This document shows positions 31,411 to 42,631 of a DNA stretch of 64,000 nt, one piece after another (within the stretch, counting starts at the first letter, position 1; each line of letters starts with the position of its first letter). Location of the stretch: positions 2,894,001 to 2,958,000 of the forward strand of contig CANXME010002149.1 of the NCBI GenBank assembly GCA_948144175.1. Direction: 5' to 3'. The notes under the pieces were generated by a model. That model ran no database searches. It was given only the letters and a program-made list of their open reading frames with translations, and was not told the origin of the DNA. The position numbers and the translations under genes were made by a program. This DNA is from Closterium sp. NIES-65. Lineage: Eukaryota > Streptophyta > Zygnematophyceae > Desmidiales > Closteriaceae.

Positions 31411-34400
31411 GGCGACAGCGAGCAGCAAAGTCGACGAGCTCAGCAACTAGGGCAGACGCAACAGTGGACTCGAAAGAAGGGTCAGTGCCGACAGTAGCAA
31501 GGAGACGCGTGACAGTAGGACTGGCAGCACGAAGAGAGTCCGACTCCGGGTCGGCAAGAGCAGGAAGAGAGGACTCAAGAGGAGAAGGTAAAGGGGCACG
31601 CAGAGGAGCAGTGGACGGACGCAGAGACATCCGGTGCATGCCACGGAAAGGAGGAGGACGCTGACGCGAACCGCGACCACTAGTGCGAGCAGCACGGACA
31701 GGCGACGCAGGCGAGACGCAGGCTCACGACGCTCAGTAAGACCTCCAGTAGGACCAGTGTAGGGAGAAGGAGCAGGCAAAGGGAGCAGGCAAAGGGGAGG
31801 TAGGCTGCAACTGGAGCTGTGACGGGACTGGCTGTGGACACTCTAAAGAAGGAGGAGGACCAGTAGAAGGCGGAAGACCAAGAACCTGCTGCAGGAGCGG
31901 AACGAAGTACGGTCGAGGCCGCGCGGCAACGCCAGGCACAGCAGGGACAGCACCAGTACTCTCAGCAGGAGCACCCGCTCCAGCAGCACCTACAGCAGCG
32001 CAAGAACCTCCGGCAGCACCAGGAGTACCCGCAGCAGGACCGCCAGCAGTAGTCTCAGCTCCAACACCCTTAGCAGCACCAGCTCCAGTCGAATTTGCAG
32101 GCCCAGCAGCTCCAGTACTCCCAGTACGAGCACCTCCGGGACCTGCGACAGCAGCACCCTCAGTAGCCGAAGTACCTCCAGCACCAGCAGCACGGCTCCA
32201 GCGCCGGGCAAACCACTCGCGCAGCTCTTGTGGAGAGAGTGGCTCCCGGCGAGACAGAACGCCCGGAGAACCTCCAGGCGGAGCACCTCCAGGCTCAGCA
32301 CCCCCAGGCAAAGCACCCCCAGGCTCAGCACCCCAAGGCTCAGCACCCCCAGGCTCAGCACCCCCAGGCTCAGCACCCCCAGGCTCAGCACCCCTAGGCT
32401 CAGCACCCCCAGGCTCAGCACCCCAAGGCGTAGCACCCCCAGGCTCAGTACCCCCAGGCTCAGCATCCCTAGGCCCCGCACCCCCAGACCCAGCACCCCC
32501 AGGCTCAGCACCCTCAGCAGCACCAGAGTCACCAGTGACCTCGAGAGGCTCAACTGCGTCTACCTGGGACACACCTGAAGGGGCAGGACCCTGAGGGGGG
32601 AGGGGGTCTACTGGGGGGGGACCTGGTACAAGGAAGAGCAAGGGCAGCGGGAGGGACGGAGTGCGGTAGGGGAAGAGGCGGTAGTAGGGGACCGACTCGT
32701 CAAATGTGACGTCCTGGGAGGACAGAACACGGCGAGAGGTGGGGTGGTAGAACTGCCACCCAGTCGCGTCAGGGGGGAACCCCAGGAAGACGCAAGGAGC
32801 AGCACAAGGGGACAGCTTGTCCGCAGACAAGTCGCGGACAAACGCCCGAGATCCCCAGACCCGGAACGCCGACGCATCGCCAACCTTCCCCGTCCACAGC
32901 AAGGCTGGGGAGGTCTCCGGCCTGGAGACCCTGGGGTGAAGGTTGATCTGATGCGCCGCGTACCTGTCCGCAAACGGCCACAAAAAATGGGGGGCAGCCG
33001 CATGCATTATAGACGTACGAGCGACGTCCATGACCATGCCAATGCGGCGCTCAGCAATCCCATTTTGCTGCGGAGATTCCGGAAGCGTGAAGGTCTGACG
33101 GATGCCTCGTGCACGACAGTAGGCTCTCAGAAGGCTAGAGGAAAACTCTCCGCCTCTGTCCGAGTGCAGACGCAGAACAGGAAAGTCCGAGTCAAAGCTC
33201 TGCCTGAGCTGGAGACGAGCTGCGCGGATCCAGTCGATCAGCACCTCAGTGACATCACCCTTGCTGCGCAAGGGGAAGACTGTGGTGTAACGCGAGTAGT
33301 CGTCAACAAGAAGACGAGAGGCCATGCCTCTGAGCCGAAGCAGAGAGGGGTGACCAAGGCGGTGGTGCCAGAGGAGAGTCTCGTGAGACAGGAGACGACA
33401 CGAATAGGGGGCAGACTCAGGACCAGACCTGGACGCTGCAGCAAACACCTGACCCGACGCAGCTACCCGACCAGACTTAGCAACGGGAGGAGACGCAGTG
33501 GTCAGTGTGTACAGGCTTGACCCCGGATGACGGGTAAACGTAGCCAGGTGTCGGCCTGTGCTAGCCTCTGTGCAGTGCGTCACCCGCTGACGCGCAAGAG
33601 CGAACTGGTGTACTCCCGCATCCTGTAGGTCAGCACCACTCACCAAGTTTGTAAAGAACGAGGGGAGGTAGAGACCAGACAGGGTGCCAGAGGGAGCCGC
33701 CGGACACGGGAGGACTGTGGAGAAGCGAGACAGGATAGGACCCCCAGAGGGGTCAGCCAGAGACACCGCAACCTGCCGACTAAGCGGCGTGAGTGTGGTG
33801 CGGTCCCGAAAGAAGGAGCGAGGTGCCCCAGAGTCAAGGGTGAAGGTGAGGGAGGCCGAAGCGGACGTAGTACCTGAGAGCGCAGACTCACCAGTACTTG
33901 AGGACGTAGACACACTAGCACCTAGAGCAGCAGCATCGCAAGCACCTAGGGCAGCCGCCTCACCAGTACCTAGAGCAGCAGACTCAATGCCCGGATCGGG
34001 CGGGAAACACCGGTAACAGTCACCCTCATCACTAATAGACACAGCATACATGGCAGAGAGAATAGCATCAAAGTCAAGATCATAGATGGCAACACCCGCC
34101 CTAGACAGCTCGCCCAAGCGAGGGATCTCTGAGGCCTCTGGGAACTGATGACGCCACGCGTCCGTCAAGCGGCCGAAGCAGCGCTGGGTGGGGTGCGCAC
34201 CCCCACACTGCTCACCCGCACGGTCGCCGGTGCGCAGGACGTAGGTGCACGGACCAAAACCCCCACCCCGCTGGCGTGCAATGTACTACCGGAGCTGCTG
34301 AGGGGACAGGGTCTCACGACAGCGCTGCTGCTGCTGCTGGCGCGAGCCACCACCGGAGCCACTCCTCTGCGAAGACCCGCGACCAGCTCCACCGCCACCC

Positions 34401-35338
34401 CCACCGCCTCCGCCGCCTCCGCTACTGCCACCGCCTCCGCTGCCTCCTCCACCGCCGCCACCTCCGCCACCTCCGCTCCCACCGCCACCGCCGCCGCCGC
34501 CTCCGCCTCCACTGCCGCCACCGACCCCTCCACTCCCACCTCCACTCCCACCGCCACCCCCACTCCCCCAACCGCCTCCACCTCCACCTCCACCGCCCCC
34601 GCTCGCTCCTCCAGCGCCCCTGCCCCCCTTGCCCTTGCCAGGGCGGCGTCTCCCGCTAGGGGCAGACGCCGCACCGACCGACTCAAGACCAAGGAGGTCG
34701 GCCGCAGCAGCAGAGGCATTAGAGGGCAGCAGGGGGGAGGGGGAACACCCCTCAAAGATGGGGGTGCGCGGGTCACCTCAAGAGGCTCCTACAGCGACAA
34801 TGCTCTTCTCTATCGCTAGGAGGGCCTTCTCGAGGAGGTCAACGGTGAGAGTGGTGGGACAGAGTGAGAGGAAGTGGTCTCTGACTACACGAAGGGAGTC
34901 TGGGAGGCGAGTGACTATGTAGTAGAGAGTGATGTACATGGGGGGGGGGGTTCTTGGCGCAGAAGTCAGCAGGAAGTGCAGCGCGGTAGCGAGTGTCACT
35001 AGTGCGGAGGTGCGTAATGAGGTCAGCTACTGTGGGAAAGGCAGCAAGGTCAGGGAAGAGGTACGGTAGCATGAGACGGCTCAGTGCAGCAGTGGCAGGG
35101 GAGGAGTAGCGCGCGACTACAGTTTCGTACAAGGTCTGAGCACTCTTGTACTGACTAAAGTGCGCACGCTCAGAGGTAGGGAGGTGGCGACGCACAGCAA
35201 GACGTGCAGCAGCGTCGCGCGTGGCCCACTGGGAACGAACAGTGGCGTCAGCATCAGCAGCAGGGGCAGGAGAAGCGCCAGAGGTGAGGTCAAAGAGAGA
35301 GAGACCGTCTGCCCTATCGCACTGTAAGAACAGCTGCA
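31411..35338 (-). pseudogene. copia element 4, gag-pol fragment bounded by satellite
   Basis: The fragment begins (35338) at gag codon 25 and ends (31411) in the linker just before reverse transcriptase, so RT, RNase H and the 3' LTR are absent. Defects: +1 frameshift in a C-run (34941-34951), TGA 34780 (Arg in siblings) and TAG 34288 in a small deletion. An in-frame deletion near 33310 fuses RLLV to DDYSRY. A duplication near 31780 and a one-base loss near 31710 also shift the frame. The deletion at 33310 removes the pre-integrase CXXC pair and the first catalytic Asp of integrase. Protease reads DSGAP. The C-X13-C-X3-H-X4-C motif is kept. The missing LTR, leader and first 24 codons lie beyond 6 kb of satellite at 41361-42631. 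Confidence 0.9.
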
Positions 35339-38300
35339 AAATTGCAAGAACAAGGGCCTAGCGTGTGCAAAATTGCAAGAACAAGGGCGTAGCGTGTGCA
35401 AAATTGCAAGAACAAGGGCTTAGCGTGTGCAAAATTGCAAGAACAAGGGCTTAGCGTTTGCAAAATTTCAAGAACAAGGGCCTAGCGAGTGCAAAATTGC
35501 AAGAACAAGGGCCTAGCGTGTGCAAAATTGCAAGAACAAGGGCCTAGCTTGTGCAAAATTGCAAGAACAAGGTCTTAGCGTGTGCAAAATTGCAAGAACA
35601 AGGGCCTGGCGTGTGCAAAATTGCAAGAACAAGGGCTTAGCGTGTGCAAAATTGCAAGAACAAGGGCCTAGCGTGTGCAAAATTGCAAGAACAAGGGCAT
35701 AGCGTGTGCAAAATTGCAAGAACAAGGGCTTAGCGTGTGCAAAATTGCAAGAACAATTGCGTAGCGTGTGCAAAATTGCAAGAACAAGGGCCTAGCGTGT
35801 GCAAAATTGCAACAAGAAGGGCCTAGCATGTGCGAAATTTCAAGAACAAGTGCCTAGCGTGTGCAAAATTTCGAGAACAAGGGCCAAGCATGTGCAAAAT
35901 AGCAAGAACAAGGGCCTTGCGTGTGCAAACTTTGAAGAACAAGGGCCTAGCGTGTGCAAAATTGCAACAAGAAGGGCCTAGCGTATGCAAAATTTCAAGA
36001 ACAAGTGCCTAGCGTGTGCAAAATTTTGAGAACAAGGGCCAAGCGTGTGCAAAATAGCAAGATCAAGGGCCTTGCGTGTGCAAAATTTAAAGAACAAGGG
36101 CCTAGCGTGTGCAAAATGGCAAGAACAAGGGCCTAGCGTGTGCAAAACTTGCAACAACAAGGGCCTAGCGTGTGCAAAATAGCAAGAACAAGGGCCTAGC
36201 GTGTGCAAAATTGCAAGAACAAGGGCCTAGCATGTGCAAAATTGCAAGAACAAGGGCCTAGCGAGCGCAAAATTGCAAGAACAAGGGCCTAGCGTGTGCA
36301 AAATTGCAAGAACAAGGGCCTAGCGTGTGCAAAATTGCAAGAACAAGGGCTTAGCGTGTGCAAAATTGCAAGAACAAGGGCTTAGCGTGTGCAAAATTTC
36401 AAGAACAAGGGCCTAGCGAGTGCAAAGTTGCAAGAACAAGGTCCTAGCGTGTGCAAAATTGCAAGAACAAAGGCCTAGCGATTGCAAAATTGCAAGAACA
36501 AAGGCCTAGCGTGTGCAAAATTGCAAGAACAAGGGCCTAGCGAGTGCAAAATTGCAAGAACAAGGGCCTAGCGAGTGCAAAGTTGCAAGAACAAGGGCCT
36601 AGTGTGTGCAAACTTGCAAGAACAAGGGCCTAGGGTGTGCAAAATTGCAAGAACAAGGGCGTAGCGTGTGCAAAATTGCAAGAACAAGGGCTTAGCGTGT
36701 GCAAAATTGCAAGAACAAGGGCTTAGCGTTTGCAAAATTTCTAGAACAAGGGCCTAGCGAGTGCAAAATTGCAACAACAAGGGCCTAGCGTGTGCAAAAT
36801 TGCAAGAACAAGGGCCTAGCGTGTGCAAAATTGCAAGAACAAGGTCTTAGCGTGTGCAAAATTGCAAGAACAAGGGCCTAGCGTGTGCAAAATTGCAAGA
36901 ACAAGGGCTTAGCGTGTGCAAAATTGCAAGAACAAGGGCCTAGCGTGTGCAAAATTGCAAGAACAAGGGCATAGCGTGTGCAAAATTGCAAGAACAAGGG
37001 CTTAGCGTGTGCAAAATTGCAAGAACAATTGCGTAGCGTGTGCAAAATTGCAAGAACAAGGGCCTAGCGTGTGCAAAATTGCAACAAGAAGGGCCTAGCA
37101 TGTGCGAAATTTCAAGAACAAGTGCCTAGCGTGTGCAAAATTTCGAGAACAAGGGCCAAGCATGTGCAAAATAGCAAGAACAAGGGCCTTGCGTGTGCAA
37201 ACTTTCAAGAACAAGGGCCTAGCGTGTGCAAAATTGCAACAAGAAGGGCCTAGCGTATGCAAAATTTCAAGAACAAGTGCCTAGCGTGTGCAAAATTTCG
37301 AGAACAAGGGCCAAGCGTGTGCAAAATAGCAAGATCAAGGGCCTTGCGTGTGCAAAATTTAAAGAACAAGGGCCTAGCGTGTGCAAAATGGCAAGAACAA
37401 GGGCCTAGCGTGTGCAAAACTTGCAACAACAAGGGCCTAGCGTGTGCAAAATAGCAAGAACAAGGGCCTACCGTGTGCAAAATTGCAAGAACAAAGGCCT
37501 AGCATGTGCAAAATTGCAAGAACAAGGGCCTAGCGAGCGCAAAATTGCAAGAACAAGGGCCTAGCGTGTGCAAAATTGCAAGAACAAGGGCCTAGCGTGT
37601 GCAAAATTGCAAGAACAAGGGCTTAGCGTGTGCAAAATTGCAAGAACAAGGGCTTAGCGTGTGCAAAATTTCAAGAACAAGGGCCTAGCGAGTGCAAAGT
37701 TGCAAGAACAAGGTCCTAGCGTGTGCAAAATTGCAAGAACAAAGGCCTAGCGATTGCAAAATTGCAAGAACAAAGGCCTAGCGTGTGCAAAATTGCAAGA
37801 ACAAGGGCCTAGCGAGTGCAAAATTGCAAGAACAAGGGCCTAGCGAGTGCAAAATTGCAAGAACAAGGGCCTAGCGTGTGCAAAATTGCAAGAACAAGGG
37901 CCTAGCGTGTGCAAAATTGCAAGAACAAGGGCTTAGCGTGTGCAAAATTGCAAGAACAAGGGCTTAGCGTTTGCAAAATTTCAAGAACAAGGGCCTAGCG
38001 AGTGCAAAATTGCAAGAACAAGGGCCTAGCGTGTGCAAAATTGCAAGAACAAGGGCCTTGCGTGTGCAAAATTTTTAGAGAAAGGGCCTAGCGTGTGCAA
38101 AATAGCAAGAACAAGGGCCTAGCGAGTGCAAAATTGCAAGAACAAGGGCCTAGCGTGTGCAAAATAGCTAGAACAAGGACCTAGCGTGAGCAAAAGTTCA
38201 AGATCAAGGGCCTAGCATGTGCAAAATTTCAAGAACAAGGGCCTAGCGCGTGCAAAATAGCAAGAACAACGGCCTAGCGAGTGCAAAATAGCAAGAACAA

Positions 38301-41300
38301 GGGCCTAGCGTGTGCAAAATTTCAAGAACAAGGGCATAGCGTGTGCAAAATTACAAGAACAAAGGCCTATTGTGTGCAAAATTGCAAGAACAAGGGCCTA
38401 GCGTATGCAAAATAGCAAGAACAAGGGCCTTGCGTGTGCAAAATTTCAAGAACAAGAGCCTAGCGTGTGCAAAATAGCAAGAACAAGGGCCTAGCAAGTG
38501 CAAAACTGCAAGAACAAGGGCCTAGCGTGTGCAAAATTGCAAGAACAAGGGCCTAGCGTGTGCAAAATTGCAACAAGAAGGGCCTATCGTGTGCAATATT
38601 TCAAGAAGAAGTGCCTAGCGTGTGCAAAATTTCGAGAACAAGGGCTTAGCGTGTGCAAAATAGCAAGAACAAGGGCCTTGCGTGTGCAAAAGTTCAAGAA
38701 CAAGGGCCTAGCGTGTGCAAAATTGCAACAAGAAGGGCCTAGCGTTTGCAAAATTTCAAGAACAAGTGCCTAGCGTGTACAAAATTTCGAGAACAAGGGC
38801 CAAGCGTGTGCAAAATAGCAAGAACAAGGGCCTTGCGTGTGCAAAATTTCAAGAACAAGGGCCTAGCATGTGCAAAATTGCAAGAACAAGGGCCTAGCGT
38901 GTGCAAAATTGCAACAACAAGGGCCTAGCATGTGCAAAATAGCAAGAACAAGGGCCTAGCGTGTGCAAAATTGCAAGAACAAGGGCCTAGCATGTGCAAA
39001 ATTGAAAGAACAAGGGCCTAGCGAGTGCAAAATTTCAAGAATAAGGGCCTAGCGAGCGCAAAATTGCAAGAACAAGGGCCTAGCGAGTGCAAAATTGCAA
39101 GAACAAGGGCCTAGCGTGTGCAAAATTGCAAGAACAAGGGCCTAGCGATTGCAAAATTGCAAGAACAAGGGCCTAGAGAGTGCAAAATTGCAAGAACAAG
39201 GGCCTAACGTGTGCAAAAATGCAAGAACAAGGGCCTAGCATGTGCAAAATTGCAAGAACAAGGGCTTAGCGTGTGCAAAATTGCAAGATCAAGGGCCTAG
39301 CGTGTGCAAAATTGGAAGAACAAGGGCCTAGCGTGTGCAAAATAGCAAGAACAAGGGCCTAGCGTGTGCAAAATTGCAAGCACAAGGGCTTAGCGTGTGC
39401 AAAATTTCAAGAACAAGGGCCTAGCGAGTGCAAAATTGCAAGAACAAGGGCCTAGCGTGTGCAAAATTGCAAGAACAAGGGCCTAGCCTAGCGTTTTCAA
39501 AATTGCAAAAACAAGGGCCTAGTGTGTGCAAAATAGCTATAATAAGGGCCTAGCATGTGTAAATTAGCTAGAACAAGGGCCTAGCGTGTGCAAAATTTCA
39601 AGAATAAGGGCCTAGCGCGTGCAAAATTGCAAGAACAAGGGCATAGCGTGTGCAAAATAGCAAGAACAAAATCCTAGGGAGTGCAAAATTGCAAGAACAA
39701 GGGCCTAGCTTGTGCAAAATAGCTAGAACAAGGGCCTAGCTTGTGCAAAATTGCAAGAACAAGGGCCTTGCGTGTACAAAATAGCAAGAACAAGGGCCTA
39801 GCGTGTGCAAAATAGCAAGAACAAGGGCCTAGCGTGTGCAGAATTGGAAGAACAAGGGCCTAGCATGTGCAAAATTGCAAGAACAAGGGCCTAGCGAGTG
39901 CAAAATTGCAAGAACAAGGGCCTAGCGAGTGCAAAATTGCAAGAACAAGGGCCTAGCGTGTGCAAAATAGCAAGAACAAGGGCCTAGCGTGTGCAAAATT
40001 GCAACAACAAGGGCCTAGCGCGTGCAAAATTTCAAGAACTAGGGCCTAACGCGAGCTAAATTGCAAGAACAAGGGCCTAACGTGTGCAAAATAGCAAGAA
40101 AACAAAGCCTAGCGAGTGCAAAATTGCAAGAACAAGGGCCTAGCGTGTGCAAAATAGCTAGAACAAGGGCCTAGCGTGTGCAAAATTGCAAGAACAAGGG
40201 CCTTGCGTGTGCAAAATTTCAAGAACAAGGGCCTAGCATGTGCAAAATTACAAGAACAAGGGCCTAGCGAGTGCAGAATTGAAAGAACAAGGGCCTAGCA
40301 TGTGTAAAATAGCTAGAACAAGGGCCTAGCGTGTGCAAAATTGCAAGAACAAGGGCCTAGCGTGTGCAAAATTGCAAGAACAAGGGCCTAGCGTGTGCAA
40401 AATTGCATGAACAAGGGCTTAGCGTGTGCAAAATTGCAAGAACAAGGGCTTAGCGTGTGCAGAATTGGAAGAACAAGGGCCTAGCATGTGCAAAATTGCA
40501 AGAACAAGGGCCTAGCGAGTGCAAAATTGCAAGAACAAGGGCCTAGCGAGTGCAAAATTGCAAGAACAAGGGCCTAGCGTGTGCAAAATAGCAAGAACAA
40601 GGGCCTAGCGTGTGCAAAATTGCAAGAACAAGGGCCTAGCGCGTGCAAAATTTCGAGAACTAGGGCCTAACGCGAGCAAAATTGCAAGAACAAGGGCCTA
40701 ACGTGTGCAAAATAGCAAGAAAACAAAGCCTAGCGAGTGCAAAATTGCAAGAACAAGGGCCTAGCGTGTGCAAAATAGCTAGAACAAGGGCCTAGCGAGT
40801 GCAAAATTGCAAGAACAAGGGGCTAGCGAGTGCAAAATTGCAAGAACAAGGGCCTAGCGTGTGCAAAATAGCAAGAACAAGGGCCTAGCGTGTGCAAAAT
40901 TGCAAGAACAAGGGCCTAGCGCGTGCAAAATTTCAAGAACTAGGGCCTAACGCGAGCAAAATTGCAAGAACAAGGGCCTAACGTGTGCAAAATAGCAAGA
41001 AAACAAAGCCTAGCGAGTGCAAAATTGCAAGAACAAGGGCCTAGCGTGTGCAAAATAGCTAGAACAAGGGCCTAGCGTGTGCAAAATTGCAAGAACAAGG
41101 GCCTAGCGTGTGCAGAATTGGAAGAACAAGGGCCTAGCATGTGCAAAATTGCAAGAACAAGGGCCTAGCGAGTGCAAAATTGCAAGAACAAGGGCCTAGC
41201 GAGTGCAAAATTGCAAGAACAAGGGCCTAGCGTGTGCAAAATAGCAAGAACAAGGGCCTAGCGTGTGCAAAATTGCAAGAACAAGGGCCTAGCGCGTGCA

Positions 41301-41360
41301 AAATTTCGAGAACTAGGGCCTAACGCGAGCAAAATTGCAAGAACAAGGGCCTAACGTGTG
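35339..41360. repeat. 31-bp satellite, block 2 (6.0 kb)
   Basis: About 194 units; 35642-35672 is a typical one. A segment with GAACAATTGCGTAGC repeats 1272 bp apart (near 35755 and 37027), about 41 units. From about 40080 a recurrent AGAAAACAAAGCC variant appears. The left junction shares TGCA with gag and the right junction shares TGC. Each unit contains CCTAG, and because 31 is not a multiple of 3 a stop recurs about every 93 bases; longer frames appear only where that TAG has mutated, so no protein is supported. Confidence 0.95.
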
Positions 41361-41433
41361 CGTCATCTACCCAGACGTCAAAGTCAATGGCCCGACCCTC
41401 AGCGTCAAAAGCGAGGACACTAGGGGTAGCCAT
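41361..41433 (-). pseudogene. gag N-terminal fragment (24 codons), copy 1
   Basis: It begins MATPSVLAFDAEGRAIDF and ends WVDD, then runs into satellite. All other copies continue with LQLF or LQLY, which is where element 4 starts at 35338. Confidence 0.85.
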
Positions 41434-42486
41434 GACCACAGACGTCTAGCAATGCAAACAGTAGGGGGAGGGCAGTGCAGTGACAGAGGCACTGCTCTCA
41501 CCAGACAGGGCGGTTCGGGCAGCTCGGTAGCACAGCAGTTCGGCAACGTGGCGGCTCGAGCGACTCGGCAGCTACTGCAGCTCGGCTGCACCCGCGGCTC
41601 GGCTCCTCAGCTGCTCAGGTGGCTCGGGCGGCTCGGGTGGCTCGGGCGACTCGGGCGGCTCGGGCGGCTCGGGCGGCTCGGGCGATTCGGGCGGCTCAGG
41701 CGGTGCGGGCGGCTCGGCTGCGTAGGGCGGCAGGGCCGCTGGTAGGGCGTCTGGGCCGGGTCGAAGGTAGGGCGACGGGGCCGGGGCGCAGGTAGGGCGG
41801 CGGGGCCGAGGCGCAGGTAGGGCGACGGGGCCGGGGCGCAGGTAGGGCGACGGGGCCAGGTCTCAGGTAGGGCGACGGGGCCGGGTCGAAGGTAGGGCGA
41901 CGGGGCCGGGGCCGGGTCGAAGGTAGGGCAACGAGGCCGGGGTCGAAGGTAGGGCGACGGGGCCGAGGCGCAGGTAGGGCGACGAGGCCGGGGCGCAGGT
42001 AGGGCGACGGGGCCTGGTCTCAGGTAGGGCGACAGGGCCAGGTCTCAGGTAGAGCGACGGGGCCGGGTCGTAGGTAGGGCGACGGGGCCGGGGCCGGGGC
42101 GCAGGTAGGGCGACGGGGCCGGGGTCGCAGTGGGGCGGCGGGGCCGGGGTCGCAGGTAGGGCGATGGGGCCGGGGTCGCAGGTAGGGCGACGGAGCCTGG
42201 GTCGCAGGTAGGGCGACGGGGCCGGGGTCGCAGGCAGGGCGACGGGGCCGGGGTCGCAGGTAGGGCGACGGGGCCGGGGTCGCAGGTAGGGCGACGGGGC
42301 CGGGGTTGCAGGTAGGGCGACGGGGCTGGGGTCGCAGGTAGGTTGACAGGGCCGGGGTCGCAGGTAGGGCGACGGAGCCGGGGTCGCTAAGGTGGCGCGA
42401 CAAAGGCAGAGAGGGGAGCGCAACTCTGGGCAGGAAATTTTTTTTTTTCGAAGTGGTGGGCCCTAGGCACAGTTCCCACGAGGGAA
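41434..42486 (-). repeat. leader with a 26-bp minisatellite, copy 1
   Basis: A 26-bp unit built on GGTAGGGCGACGGGGCCGGG fills about 41765-42390, and a GGCTCGGGC 9-bp microsatellite lies at 41615-41705. An eleven-base T run (A on the sense strand) precedes the GGGCCC and stem-loop. No gene is supported. Confidence 0.75.
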
Positions 42487-42500
42487 CCTGCTCGATACCA

Positions 42501-42631
42501 TGTGAAAATTGAAACGAGAATGAATGAACTATGAATGAAGTGGGTACAAGTACTAACCCTAATTGGGTTGTACCCCCTATGGGATACCCCACTGTAGCCT
42601 ACACAAAAATATAAGCTATAAAGTTCCGACA
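42501..42631 (-). repeat. 5' LTR in copy 1 fragment (131 bp)
   Basis: TG...CA termini. It contains TTAGGGTTA in place of the telo-box complement. The start reads TGTCGGAAC, versus TGTCAGAAC in copy 2. Confidence 0.85.

Larger units (their letters stand above)
41361..42631 (-). mobile_element. copia 5'-end fragment in satellite, copy 1
   Basis: The minus strand carries a 131-bp 5' LTR (42501-42631, TGTCGGAAC...TTTTCACA), primer site (42487-42500), stem-loop, leader, and the first 24 gag codons from the ATG at 41433. It stops at GTAGATGAC. Element 4 begins with the next gag codons, so the two pieces look like one element split by satellite. CAAAA follows the LTR and may be a target duplication, but the other end is lost. 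Confidence 0.88.
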
